From contig NC_069127.1 of NCBI RefSeq assembly GCF_026914265.1, positions 70,856,223-70,920,222 of the forward strand: DNA of 64,000 bases. Reading direction: 5' to 3'. Position numbers and translations under genes: made by a program. The notes beneath the pieces are model-generated. The model made no database searches and had not been told where the DNA came from. It saw nothing but the letters and a program-made list of their open reading frames with translations. The stretch's first letter is position 1. Every line of letters begins with the position of its first letter. Shown here in pieces: positions 22,226 through 35,159 of this stretch. The stretch comes from Mya arenaria (taxonomy: Eukaryota > Mollusca > Bivalvia > Myida > Myidae).

Positions 22226-22814
22226 CATAGATCTATTCCATCGATGGTTAATGACAATATTCTTGCCAATGTGTGGGAGCGTACGCCCAGTCCTATTGAT
22301 TATGAACAACCACGATGCGCATTCCTCCCAACCATACACCGTTTGCCGTAGTGTGGATTTTTATTTTGTAATTTCCTAACGAATGTGCATTATTCATTGA
22401 ACATGTTAAAAGTTGACCATTTTATGTCTTCGATGTTTTACAATAGTGATATTTGTCGGTTTGATACAGAACGTCGGTTCTCAAAAATATATAGGAAAAA
22501 TAATGCGCCTACGTTCTTTTCCTTTATTTTTAGAGATGTTCTGGAAACGACGAACTTTTTCTTTCTGGCCTGAATCGACTTTATTGGTATTTTCACTATT
22601 TTGAAACAAATATGTGCACAAGGCAATTATGCGTTGTGGATAAACAAGTGCGCATATCGATCCTGTGGCATTCCCTATGATATGAATTATTAACAAAACA
22701 ATATTTCCTCGTATCAAGAAAACCTGAGCTGCAATTTGTAAATGCAGGATGTGTAGCAGCATAAATATATAATAGATGAAAGATACATGTATAACAACTG
22801 AACGCACAAAATGC
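22226..22814. other. No gene recognised
   Basis: AT-rich spacer with overlapping short frames on both strands (22385-22626). None is recognisable. Confidence 0.45.
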
Positions 22815-23308
22815 TGTATCATCATCATCATCGCCGTCGTCTTCGTTTTCATCGTAATCATCATCGTCATCATCATGATATCGGCAGCAGCATCACAAAA
22901 ACCTTTACCACAACCAACACCAACATCATCGTATCATAGTTGTTGTCGTATTCACTATCATCATCATCATGACATGTATAGTCGCACCACTACCTACTTT
23001 ACCAAAACCACCACCAACATAAAAAAACCGTCAAATAATAGTTGTCGTCATCTTCAACATAATGAATACATCATAATGCATTCATCATCATCATCGTCAT
23101 AATCATCATCATCATCAAATCATCATCATCATCACCGTCGTCGTCGTCGTCATCATCATCATCATCATCATCATCATCACCGTCGTCATCACCATCACCA
23201 TTATCATCATCATCATCACCGTCGTCATCATCATCATCAGCATCATCATCATCATCAGCATCACCATCATCATCATTATCATATCATCATCATCATCACA
23301 ACACATCA

Positions 23309-23379
<71 letters not shown>

Positions 23380-23402
23380 CACATCAAAAATCATCATCAT
23401 CA
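22815..23402. repeat. (ATC)n / (CATCGT)n microsatellite tract
   Basis: About 590 bp dominated by ATC trinucleotides with CGTCGT and other interruptions. Long frames on both strands are purely repeat-driven (poly-Met, His, Ile or Ser). Confidence 0.95.
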
Positions 23403-23984
23403 GTCTCACTATATAATATGATATTATATGTGAGTTATGCTTTTTCCCTTATCACTGTTGTTGTTATGATTTTAAGTTTAATTGAATATTTAATTTGATC
23501 GTTCCATCTTTCATGTTCTTTGTTCATCGGCAATGACCCTGATTGTTGTCAGCGTGACTGTAAGAAGTTTTATCTAAAGTGTTATTATTGAAACGTAACA
23601 TCATTTCAAACAATACATGAAGATGAGTTCCTTAACAACTGTGAGACAAAATGAGTCTGTAAGCTAACTATTGTATATATTCATATTTTATCATGTTTTA
23701 CATGTTTTGCATGCAATGTGTTTTATATTTCAAGACAAAACAGCATCCTCGGCAATACAGCTGAATGTCTAAGACTTCGTCATATTTGTTTATACTTAAT
23801 TTACTATAGAAATACAAAGAAATGACAACAAAATTTAATATAAATAAAAATGTGATTTACAAAGGCATGTTAAACAAGACGCTTAAAACCAAGTATGTAT
23901 ATCATTGAAGAACTTAATATATTATAAAACAATTTATTGAAAATGGTATAATTGGTGTTCAAATGCGCTACCATTAAAAACACT
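23403..23984. other. No gene recognised
   Basis: AT-rich spacer between the trinucleotide tract and LINE-derived sequence. Confidence 0.45.
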
Positions 23985-24135
23985 TTAAGTTTTAAGTTTC
24001 AAAGTTTATTGGCAATCGACATTATTTGCCTTTCGCCATTTACAAAACATCATTTTTTGGCAAAGACAAAAACATATGTAAATATATTCAAATATGTTAA
24101 ATGTATATAATACTAAAAACACTGTTGACCTCAAT
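23985..24135 (-). mobile_element. LINE 3' tail relic
   Basis: On the minus strand the sequence ends GCCAATAAACTTTGAAAC followed by TTAAAACTT. This matches the ends at 24430-24600 and 33350-33530 on the plus strand and includes an AATAAA. It has the same orientation as the ORF1-like fragment at 24957-25325, so both may come from one deleted LINE copy. Confidence 0.6.
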
Positions 24136-24429
24136 ACAGTCTAATACCAATAATGCAATGATTTGTTCAACTGAATATCTGGGCTCTGTCTCAATAAGAT
24201 ATCTGTATTGTAAACCTAACGCTGTTTAAGAGTGCTCGGGTTCAGCCGTAAAGTTAGGTGCAGAATGTATGAGTTGCATGTCCTGTCTATATTTTAATTG
24301 AAATGCGGCTTAAGCCAAAAACAGAGTTACGCCTACAGAGGCGCGGTCTGAAACCTTACGATTTTTAAAGAATCGAAGCCCTGCCCTTTATCCCTTTTAT
24401 GTTTGTTAAGATACATGAAAAGTGCAAGA

Positions 24430-24600
24430 TGAGATTAAATGTCTTGAAAAAACACCGTAATATATAATTTATATATTTATTTTCATATTTAATTACATGA
24501 TGTATATGTATTATTATTCCGTTACTTTTTATAGTTGATTTATGTTTTTGCTATTCTTTGCCGATCTTCCAATAAACTTTGAAACCTTAAAACTTTTATA
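24430..24600 (+). mobile_element. LINE 3' tail relic
   Basis: TTTATAGTTGATTTATGTTT, then TTTGCCGATCTTCCAATAAA and CTTTGAAACC. The same order of words is seen at 33350-33530. The AATAAA near the end would be the element's poly(A) signal. No coding sequence remains beside it. Confidence 0.6.
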
Positions 24601-24956
24601 ATTTGTTTGTATAATCTATATTTGTTTAAATCTCGAACGTCAAGCTGTGACAAACAACGTACAAATATAATCCTTTATTATGGTGACTATCGTCATAATA
24701 AACCGAACTGACCATTGAATTAGGCCATTGTTAAATAATTCATTGTGCCAAATTTTCCGATAATCTAAGATATTGCCAATAAATTAGGAAAAGCAAAGGC
24801 AATTGCTAGTTACTAAGTTTTTCAACATTTAAAATATACTGCTCAGCTAGCGTGTATTTCTATTTAGGAAAAAGAAACACTTTAGGTTCTCAAGCATCTT
24901 TTTTAATAAATTGGGGGAGTGGGCGCTCATTGTTTCTTCCTATTTCTATTTTTACC

Positions 24957-25325
24957 CTATTTTGCCGTAAAAATATTGTTTGCTAATCCAGTTGATCCCA
25001 TATGGCCCAATTGAGTGTACTGTTGCATGGTTGGTGATGCCTGATTTGCCACAGGTGAAAAAGGTAATCCAGGTGTAGAAAAATGTCCTTGATTTTGGTT
25101 TTGATTTTGACTAAACATTGGTCCTGGGGTAAAACATTGTCCATTTTGATTATAATTGTTCATTTGCATGTTCATACCTTGCTGATAAGAACCTTGGTTC
25201 TACATCTGCACTGTCGGGGTGGCCTGCGCCATTTGTTTTGGTATCGTTTTGTTTACGCGTCTTTCCTCCGACTCTTTGTTCTGCGGTGACCCTTTACTCT
25301 TCTTGCGTTTTCTGGCCCCACCCAT
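24957..25325 (-). mobile_element. L1-like LINE ORF1 N-terminal fragment
   Basis: The minus strand from an ATG at 25325 reads a basic start (MGGARKRKKSKGSPQNKESE), then Gln/Asn/Pro-rich low-complexity sequence with FTPGPMFSQNQNQNQG, and stops at 24957. One in-frame TAG lies near 25200. Basic then Q/N-rich N termini like this are common in ORF1 of bivalve L1-like elements. The coiled coil and RNA-binding part are missing. A host low-complexity protein is a less likely alternative. Confidence 0.5.
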
Positions 25326-25635
25326 GAGCGAAATGTACACCGTTTAAGTCCAAACTATCAGCTATGACTTCACAACTTCATTGAACTAAATGACTATTAT
25401 AGGTAACAAGTTTCAAGTTTATACAGGCATATTATAAGTAACGAAATATAGCGCTGTTTAAACATTTAAGTCTGTGTGGCCTATATCAGTTCAGAAGAGA
25501 AAGGGAAAATCAATACAGTCTGATTTTAATCTTTAGTTGACCATATCGATTCGATCAAAGGGATTGTAAATATTATATTTAAACTATAATAGTAATTGGC
25601 ATTTCACGTTTGGACATTGGACTGACCACTTTCAA

Positions 25636-28600
25636 ATGGCTGAAGGACAGGTAAGATATTATAAATACTTTCTTTTTATTTCTGATAAAATACTTATTTA
25701 TATTTCTTGTCGCATAATCATGTAGAAATACGCTGCAGACTCGCAATACTAAATTATTATTTTAGGTTTACATGATTTAACAGGGTTTACGACTGTTTTA
25801 GTCAGGAAAATTTAAATTAGCTTTAATATTGATGTAATTACAAGGTTGTGTTGATAGCTTGTTTTTACATTTCCGCCAGATAAAAAAAAAACACGTTACT
25901 ACGACGCCGAGCATTTGTGCGAAGTATAATTTATTTCGTGCAAAGAACGTATAACTACATTTAATTCTGACAGTTTATCATTTATTTTTTATGTATGAAT
26001 CATACTTTGATATGATAATATATATGTACAAATCATTAGGACACATAAGGGCTTGATGTCGAAAAAATGCTATTTTATTATTATCAAGAATATTTTTCAG
26101 TACAGATAATTAGAAAAATACTGACGCAAACATACGGAATTTTGTTTTATTACATTTTGATTACAGTGCAATTTTGTTGGTTGTAGGTGCAAATGGAGCA
26201 GCAGGCTCAGGGCAAGGAATGGGATAATCACATTTGTGGTTGCTACAACCACATTAATTTGGCCCTGCAGACACTCATTGTTCCCTGTGTTACGTATGGT
26301 CAAAACACGGAACTGGCGGGCCAGTGCCACTGTGTCGTTGGAGGTATGACACGTTAATACACGACAAAATAACTGTTCATGTATAATATATTATGTGAAA
26401 ATAAAGTAACTTTTTGATTATTTATAAGTTTTACGATATAAACTTTGATGCAATAGTTCGGGTATTTTCGAATATTTGTATGACTTAAGCTGTTTAAATA
26501 AGTGTTCTTTTTTCTTCGCCTTCCGTTTGGGTTAATAAAAATGCCGCATGTACCTTGTTGGTGTTAGTCACAATATAGTAGTTTCTTGGCGGTAAAATAC
26601 GCCGCATGTACCTTGTTGGGGTAAGTCACAATTTAGTTGTTTCCTGGCGGTAAAATACGCCGCATGTACCTTGTTGGGGGTAGTCACAATATAGTAGTTT
26701 CATTGCGGTAAAATACGCCGCATGTACCTTGTTGGGGTTAGTCACAATATAGTAGTTTCTTGGCGGTAAAATACGCCGCATGTACCTTGTTGGGGTAAGT
26801 CACAATAACGTAGTTTCTTGGCGGTAAAATACGTCGCATGTACCTTGTTGGGGTAAGTCACAATATAGTAGTTTCTTGGCGGTAAAATACGTCGCATGTA
26901 CCTTGTTGGGGGTAGTCACAATATAGTAGTTTCTTGGCGGTAAAATACGCCGCTTGTACCTTGTTGGGGTTAGTCACAATAAAGTAGTTTCTTGGCGGTA
27001 AAATACACCGCATGTACCTTGTTGGGGTAAGTCACAATATAGTAGTTTCCTGGCGGTAAAATACGTCGCATGTACCTTGTTGGGGTTAGTCACAAAATAG
27101 TAGTTTCTTGGCGGTAAAATACGACGCATGTACCTTGCTGGGGTTAGTCACAATATAGTAGTTTCTTGGTGGTAAAATACGCCGCATGTAACTTGTTGAG
27201 ATTAGTCACAATATAGTAGTTTCCTGGCGGTAAAATACGCCGCATGTACCTTGTTGGGGTTAGTCACAATATAGTAGTTTATTGGCGGTAAAATACGCCG
27301 CATGTACCTTGTTGGGGTAAGTCACAATATAGTAGTTTCTTGGCGGTAAAATACGCCGCATGTATCTTGTTAGGGTTAGTCACAATATAGTAGTTTCTTG
27401 GCGGTAAAATACGTCGCATGTACCTTGTTAGGGTAAGTCACAAAATAGTAATTTCTTGGCGGTAAAATACGTCGCATGTACCTTGTTGGGGGTAGTCACA
27501 ATATAGTAGTTTCTTGGCGGTAAAATACGTCGCATGTACCTTGTTAGGGAAAGTCACAATATAGTAGTTTCTTGGCGGTAAAATACGTCGCATGTACCTT
27601 GTTGGGGTTAGTCACAATATAGTAGTTTCTTGGCGGTAAAATACGTCGCATGTATCTTGTTGGGGTAAGTCACAATATAGTAGTTTCTTGGCGGTAAAAT
27701 ACGTCGCATGTACCTTGTTAGGGTAAGTCACAATATAGTAGTTTCTTGGCGGTAAAATACGTCACATGTACCTTGTTGGGGTTAGTCACAATATAGTAGT
27801 TTCTTGGCGGTAAAATACGCCGCATGTATCTTGTTGGGGTTAGTCACAATATAGTAGTTTCTTGGCGGTAAAATACGACGCATGTAACTTGTTGGGGTAA
27901 GTCACAATATAGTAGTTTCTTGGCGGTAAAATACGCCGCATGTACCTTGTTGGGGTTAGTCACAATATAGTAGTTTCTTGGCGGTAAAATACGTCACATG
28001 TACCTTGTTGGGGTTAGTCACAATATAGTAGTTTCTTGGCGGTAAAATACGTCGCATGTATCTTGTTGGGGTAAGTCACAATATAGTAGTTTCTTGGCGG
28101 TAAAATACGTCGCATGTACCTTGTTAGGGTAAGTCACAATATAGTAGTTTCTTGGCGGTAAAATACGTCACATGTACCTTGTTGGGGTTAGTCACAATAT
28201 AGTAGTTTCTTGGCGGTAAAATACGCCGCATGTATCTTGTTGGGGTTAGTCACAATATAGTAGTTTCTTGGCGGTAAAATACGACGCATGTAACTTGTTG
28301 GGGTAAGTCACAATATAGTAGTTTCTTGGCGGTAAAATACGCCGCATGTACCTTGTTGGGGTTAGTCACAATATAGTAGTTTCTTGGCGGTAAAATACGT
28401 CACATGTACCTTGTTGGGGTTAGTCACAATATAGTAATTTCTTGGCGGTAAAATACGACGCATGTATCTTGTTGGGGTTAGTCACAATATAGTAGTTTCT
28501 TGGCGGTAAAATACGACGCATGTAACTTGTTGGGGTAAGTCACAATATAGTAGTTTCTTGGCGGTAAAATACGTCACATGTACCTTGTTGGGGTTAGTCA

Positions 28601-30304
28601 CAATATAGTAGTTTCTTGGCGGTAAAATACGTCGCATGTATCTTGTTGGGGTAAGTCACAATATAGTAGTTTCTTGGCGGTAAAATACGACGCATGTATC
28701 GTGTTGGGGTTAGTCACAATATAGTAGTTTCTTGGCGGTAAAATACGTCACATGTACCTTGTTGGGGTTAGTCACAATATAGTAATTTCTTGGCGGTAAA
28801 ATACGACGCATGTATCTTGTTGGGGTTAGTCACAATATAGTAGTTTCTTGGCGGTAAAATACGCCGCATGTACCTTGTTGGGGTTAGTCACAATATAGTT
28901 GTTTCTTGGCGGTAAAATACGCCGCATGTACCTTGTTGGGGTTAGTCACAATATAGTAGTTTCTTAGAAGTAAATTACGACAAATTTCGGTAGTATCTTG
29001 GGCGTAAGAACAACACGTTGTATTGTTGGACAAACTGAATATATCTATTTGCGTGTACGATTTTGAAACTGAACGCTATTAACGAACCTTTTATAGGAAG
29101 TAAAGCAGTACACGATTTTCTTGTTTTTTTGTGATATGAAAAAAACTTAATCAACTAAATCGGTATCTTGATAGATTTACTTAGCAGGTTGCACTCCTCA
29201 AGAAGTGGATATTTCGTTAATGTACGTCACAAGTAATTAAACACATAACCAATGTTTGACCGGTCATGGCCGTTCTTGTCAGGATTAACATTGAGTGTTT
29301 CTGGTTTATGATTTCGCAATGTATGCATTCAATAATTGAAATAGGGCTGTTATCCTGACTAAGGACTGAATAAACCTTCAGCTATTTTTGAAATTTCTTT
29401 AAATATTTGACAATCCTATGCAAACATCAATTTGCCTAAACTCACGTAATGTACTTACTTTTAGAACCAAACTTGTTAACGAACATATTTGTACTCTTTC
29501 AAGTACGTTTCTTTCTATCGACATTGGATTTCTAGCGTATTATATATCGTTTCATCGAAAAAGCATATTTCGAAATTAAGGTTTAAATGTTCTATTTAGA
29601 AATAATCCGATAAGAAAAGAATTATGTCAAGCTTTGTTGTCCACTCTCTTAAACTTTCGGCATATTTTGTTATTATAACAGGTTAAGTGGCATTTATCCT
29701 TTGTTCATATGACGCAGTTTATAAAGTCCTGTATTTGAAAAGTAAATGGAATTGATATGTTTACCAATTGCTTTCGAGATAGCTTCATAACCCATCGGTT
29801 TTGCCAAATTTAAAGTTTTTTTTTTTTAAAAGAAATCTTTAACTAATTTAAGATTGAAACGTTCTGTAACTACTTACATATGCACTTTCTTACAAAAGTA
29901 CTTAGAATATATCTTCTGCTTCGACTGAGAACGTCCGATTGGTTGTTTGCGGATGATTTTATTACGGCAATTTTGGAAGAGACTGGTTTAATCAAACCAG
30001 CATACGTTAACAATAAGTTTGCAATATTTAAAAAAAATGCTATCAATATTTATGTTAATATCCTCGTATAATGTATATTAAAAACATTCTTTTCTGATGT
30101 TTAGGTCTAGCTGCGTTTGTTCCAATCTACAATATCTATCTGATGGCAAAAGGTCGCGAGGCGATTCGAGAAACAAAGGGAATCGCTGGAGAGTTCTGTA
30201 ACGACTGTTTGCTCAGTATCTTCTGTGGATTTTGCGTTCTCAACCAGGTCAATGCCGAGGCCAAAGGTCTGGCCCCCGGTGGTGTCAGCATGAGCCGGGA
30301 ATAA
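25636..30304 (+). CDS. PLAC8 / cornifelin-family cysteine-rich protein, three exons
   Basis: Exons are 25636-25650 (MAEGQ, then GTAAGA), 26187-26343 (after TTGTAG, then GTATGA) and 30105-30304 (after TGTTTAG, ending TAA). All junctions obey GT-AG and keep one frame, giving 123 residues. The PLAC8 domain fills most of the protein. W17 precedes C22-G-C24, followed by VPC at 37-39 where the family usually has CPC, then C52-H-C54. A hydrophobic stretch lies at 58-71. The R75-x2-I78-R79...I84-x-G86 signature and the cluster C89-x2-C92-x5-C98-x2-C101 with Q105 and E109 follow. Length fits the family (about 100-170). Members are small, usually membrane- or cytoplasm-associated proteins. Roles include cell-size control and metal transport in plants and epithelial functions in animals, so the exact role here is open. 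Intron 2 carries a 2.4-kb minisatellite. A decayed duplicate of the locus lies at 39490-46290. AATAAA at 30475 is the probable poly(A) signal. Confidence 0.93.
26541..28990. repeat. 58-bp minisatellite in PLAC8 intron 2, about 42 copies
   Basis: Head-to-tail units of 58 bp contain TAGTTTCTTGGCGGTAAAAT and CCTTGTTGGGGTTAGTCACA. Copies differ mostly at a few positions (CGC/CGT/CGA, GCATG/ACATG, TTAG/TAAG). In the middle, sets of several units repeat as blocks, for example 27660-27960 against 28060-28360. That indicates higher-order duplication. The last unit decays at about 28970-28990. The unit is homologous to the 53-bp unit at 39760-45210. Confidence 0.97.
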
Positions 30305-30474
30305 GCCTTCAATCAGTAACATTCCCGGAACCGTGATATATTAAAGCAACAACTGGGATTATTTATATATTTGTCTTATCGCTAATGTTTATCATTATTT
30401 GTTTATTTTATTGTTAATTATTTTGGTTGAGAACATTGCATGTATACGTACGATACTCTTTTTACGATGTTTGC

Positions 30475-30480
30475 AATAAA
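30475..30480 (+). promoter_or_regulatory. Probable poly(A) signal of the PLAC8-family gene
   Basis: AATAAA about 170 bp after the stop codon, in the context TTTGCAATAAAAGCATTTG. It is the first good signal downstream of exon 3. Confidence 0.6.
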
Positions 30481-30499
30481 AGCATTTGACAGAACTTCG

Positions 30500-33340
30500 C
30501 CTTCATATTACTTTTCCTTTGTGCTTAGTCGATAAATATAAAGTTTTATTGTTTAATAATAAGCTCTGTAACCAACCCCTTACAAAATTGAAGTATAATA
30601 TTCTACTGCACGGAGATCCTTTATAGTGTTAAATGTTTGTATTTTAAGAACAACTTTATTTTTAACAGAGAACTGCATCTGTTATTACATCGAATGTTAG
30701 ACAGCAACGCCAGTTATGTTTGTAACCAGTTGGTATGACCATAGGATCCATTTGCACCCCTCCCTTTCGAACACATTTTTGTAATTTTTAACAAAAAAAA
30801 GCCAATTGTTTGTTTTGGAAAGTAATAAAATATTAAGATATTGAAAGTGTCTTGTGGTAAAATATGTATACTAATATTTTTATTTGCTTTTGAGTAACAT
30901 CCAGTAGAAAAATAAGAGAAAATTATATTTAAGTTCAGTGACATCGCGTTCGATTATTTTAAGAATGTTACACATCTGAGAAGTTCATCTGTTCATGTGT
31001 GTTTAACTGTTAACATTTTCTTAAACAAGATAGAAAGCAAGTAAGTTTATTAAGTCCGAAGACTGAATGGAGTGAGGGAGTTTTAAACGTATTGCATGTT
31101 AAACGGTCAGAACATCATTTTAATACTAGTGTATGAGCCTCTAAGGTCAAAATAGCTTAACTCGAAAATGAATTCCACCGTCTTGTTCTAAAAAAGTTCA
31201 AAACATTTCGGAACATATTGAGAATCGATTGACTTATCGAAATGTTTTTTTATATACCTTAACATTGATATAACTTTTGTTTTATAACCTTCGTTGCATT
31301 ATATAATGAAGACTCCTTATAAATCTCTACATTAACTGTTTGTCCAAACCCAATGAATGACGTAGGGAACATTACTTGCACCATTTCATTCCGTCAAAAT
31401 CTATTGAGAATTAAAAACCTAAACATGTACACAACTTTGTGTGAAGTAACATCCGGACCATAGAATCATTTTCCATAATGTATCTAATAGGCATATATAG
31501 GAGAAAAAATACTACAAGAGTCGCAGTTCATATGTTAGAACGTATCATATCGCGTTACTTGTGTAAAGATACACCGCACAAAGTCCTACTGTATCGTAAT
31601 ATATTCAAAACTAAAGCACCGAGTTATATTAAGCTTCAAGAAAATATAAAAAGCAAATGGCACCAAATGCATATCAAACAGTTTGCGTATTTCTTTATAT
31701 TTCGAAACGAAGTAGCACTTTGTTCAACTCAACCATCCAGTTTCTTCGCTCTGACGTTTTTTTTATCTTAATGTCATATTTTCGTAAATTCGCATAAGTT
31801 TTGTGCAAATTAAATTCTAGCCAGTGTAAGTTTAAACATCCAATTAAACAATATTTTATATTTGATAATGCATATACAAAAAAGAATCACCCACCGTATC
31901 ATACAGTATATGTAAATATTATTTCTATGTTTATTCTATCATTTACATCTTGTATCAGGTTAATAAACACATTTGGTTACAAACACGGTTAAAAAAATAG
32001 TAATTGTCCATTGTTTTATATGGATCCTAAACTTTACTTTATTTTTATTTGACTTCTCACTTTAAGTACTGAATTTGTTACAAACGTGATCTTCGCCAGA
32101 GTAGAACGACACAAAATCCGACGAAATTATTTATACTTTGTAAAAACGGCCGATTTTGGACTTTACGAGATCGTTACACAAATATTTTCTTTAGAGGTCA
32201 TTCAGGAAAAATACCTGAACCACTTAGCCCGCTAAATGTCATAATATATGAGTTTTGAATAACATCTATTTAGGATAAAACCATAGAAACTGGTATATCG
32301 ATCGATATAGGGCTTAATTGCACCACCCTGTATCATGCTTCATCTCTCCAAAATCAATACCACTTGTTATAATAGACCAGCTATTGAACTATTAAACTTA
32401 CAAATCTGTCAATACGGTCCGTTAAAGATAACATAAACGTGGGAATAACTTGTACGTTTAATAATAGGGTAACAAAATATCAATCAGAAGTACTTTTGCT
32501 ATGTGTTAACCCTTCTAAGGCTTGCCTATTTTGCTGCTAATCCGATGCAATAACGGACATGAGTTTAAAATACCGTCATTTAAGGCTAAACTAAAGTCTA
32601 GTAATAACCTGATTTTAATTTCTATTTTATGACAAATATCCACGCCACCAGGAATATTTTGTACCCAGGTAAAAATCATATTGACATTACATTTTAGGCT
32701 AATCTATTATACCCAGATAAAAAATAACCGAAATAATTTTTGACTTTGTCTATTCATAAAGTGGCAACAGCAAAAGTTTTATGACCATTTGTTTTGCAAT
32801 AAAACTTCTAGAACCTTTCAGGCTTGCCTTTTTCAGGATACTCTCAGAATCAAAATCAATTAACATAAAACATACTGAAATACATTATATCGTATTGTCA
32901 GGTACTTAATTAAGGTTTCATTAATTTGCAATGTATAGTGTGTGGGGGGTGGGGAGGTTACAATAGCTACTTAAAATGCAATATCGTTGTTTTCCAAGCA
33001 ATACATTGCCTTCATTTTAAAACAAACTTCGAATACGAAGAAAATCTTGATAAAATTGAGATTGATAAGTTATGCAAACATTTTTCTTCCATAAGGCTAT
33101 CTGCACACAAGTTAGAAGCCCGTACCATTTTTATTATGATGTAGTAAATCTACACTATTACGCCTGAAGACCTAGGTAAAATATCATTGCCAAATTTAGA
33201 TATGTTTAAACGACTAATGTTAAGCAAAATAACAACTAAGATAGCAATCTTCATTAAAAACTAAAAAGCCTTGCATTAAAGAACTACTTTCCTTGTACGA
33301 TAGCAATGCTCCTTGTGAAAACAATGTTTATCTTTGATTT
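30500..33340. other. No gene recognised
   Basis: AT-rich sequence. Frames at 30714-30944 (minus), 31478-31771, 31801-31992 and 32926-33144 (plus) show no domain, codon bias or splice context that I can support. Confidence 0.5.
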
Positions 33341-33349
33341 CTTTTCTTT

Positions 33350-33530
33350 TTAAATGTTCAACAACTTATTTCATAATATGTAATTACATAACGTATAAAC
33401 TATTTTTATTTTTTTCCGTAATTCTCTATAGTTGATATATGTATATGCTTTTGCAATACTTGTGTTGTTAATAGCCGAAGGCTATTTTATGCCGATTTGC
33501 GAGTTAACTTTAAAACCTGATACCATGTAG
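33350..33530 (+). mobile_element. LINE 3' tail relic
   Basis: It shares the word order of the 24430-24600 tail: TAATTACATAA, CTATAGTTGATATATGTATA, TGCCGATTTGCGAG, ACTTTAAAACC. It is more diverged than that copy and has an extra ATAGCCGAAGGCTAT hairpin at about 33471. Confidence 0.5.
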
Positions 33531-33840
33531 AGTTTGTAAATGTCTAATAAAGAATAATTAATCTGACAAAGTACAAACACAAACGAGTTTTTTATACATG
33601 TATTAGCATTAAGGTGTGGTATTTAATATTCAACTTAATCTTTTGGTCATACATCATTGACTTCATTCACTCTTTTGGTCAGTCATTAATAGCAAGTAAC
33701 CTGAGTAGCTACATCGTTCTTAGATCCAATGAAGACAAACATTGAATACCAGCAATGGCCTTGCAATATAATATCACGTTATATGCATTATGCATTTCTA
33801 TTCAAAGTACATTGTATATAGAATAAAAACAACAGGGCTT

Positions 33841-34819
33841 AAGCTGTGTAACGCCGCATAACAGCATCGCCGCATAAACGAAATCGACCATGTTTATGCG
33901 GTGATTTTTAACGCATAAACAGGATTTTCTTATGTGGTAAAAAGGCACACTTTCGCCGCATAAAAACAATGAAACGCATACTTGTACTATAGTGGTCGAT
34001 AAAGTTTTATCAAGATCGGACTTTGAACTAGACTTTCAGAGACGTAAATTCTGACAAAGATTTAGTAGGATCGGTTTAAATGTGAACCAACCCAATTGAT
34101 CTTTCTGCGAAAACGTTTGAAATGACGTTCGGTCCGAATAAAGGAAGGAATATATGTTACGACAACGCACACCACCGTCATTTGGGACAATCGGAATTGA
34201 ATCGTCACATGACGTAACATATATTATCGTCTTTTTAGTCAGACTGACGGGCATGTACCCTTGACAATGCGCACTTTCAACGGTATTTCAAACGTTTCTA
34301 GAAAAGTCAATTGGTAACGACGGACAAACAATAGAAATCCAACAATCCTCACAGCTCCACATGTGCTCTTTGTGCTCAGATGAGCTAAGAATTATTTCAA
34401 TAACCAGTGGTAATTGTGCGATTGTTAACAGGGCAACGATAGGAAAACTTTTGGATATTATATTTTTTCCAAAAAATTCAACACAACATTAGTTTTGGGC
34501 ACTTGAACAAAAGGACTCACATGACTGATAAAGGGTCATCATGGACGATTTTCAGTCATCGATTGTGTTTTTATGAACTAGGCATTAAATAAAAAATTGT
34601 TTTCAACTTTCAATTTTGGCTTCACTTTAAAATAATACCTTAAATTTGACAGATTTTCCTGCCTACTTTTCCCGTATTTTTATTCAAAATGACAGTAATA
34701 TGCTTCGCCCAAATCCTATTCATCAACATAATCAACAATATCATCACAACCACCATCATCATCACCACACTCAAAACCACCACCACCACCATCATCCCCA
34801 CAACCATTATCGCCATAAC

Positions 34820-34896
<77 letters not shown>

Positions 34897-35155
34897 ACAA
34901 CAACAACAACGTTATCATCATCGTTTTTGTTGAAATAATATAACTTAATTTTTTAGCTTTGTTATAAATGGTTAAGTTATTCCTCTTGATGTTGCGAAAG
35001 GGCACATATGCGCCCCATATAAGCAATTTCTGCTTTATGCGTTGTGCGTCGGCGCATAAACGTTGCGCCCTGTTTCTACGTTGAAAACACCGCATAAACA
35101 AATAAAACATGTTTATGCTGCGATGCTGCTTTGCGGCGTTACAAAGCTGAATATG
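33841..35155. mobile_element. Non-autonomous element with terminal inverted repeats
   Basis: The left end AGCTGTGTAACGCCGCATAA and the complement of the right end AGCTTTGTAACGCCGCAAAG match, and similarity continues inward for roughly 90-100 bp with several mismatches. GCCGCATAAAC-type words recur inside both ends as sub-palindromes. An inner hairpin, ATATATGTTACG against CGTAACATATAT, lies at 34149-34225. No transposase frame was found. The target-site duplication is unclear, so the superfamily is not assigned. The (ATC)n tract lies within it. Confidence 0.75.
34727..34908. repeat. (ATC)n microsatellite inside the inverted-repeat element
   Basis: Imperfect then nearly pure CAT/ATC trinucleotides ending in a short CAA run. 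The frames reading poly-His, poly-Ile or poly-Met through it are artefacts. Confidence 0.95.
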
Positions 35156-35159
35156 GAAA

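Noticed and set aside
22776-23309. Long frames with poly-Met, poly-Ile or poly-His on both strands
   Set aside because: They are translations of the (ATC)n tract; any frame through it stays open.
33841-35155. Link between the inverted-repeat element and the TTAA MITE families
   Set aside because: The ends do not begin with TTAA and share no words with either TTAA family.
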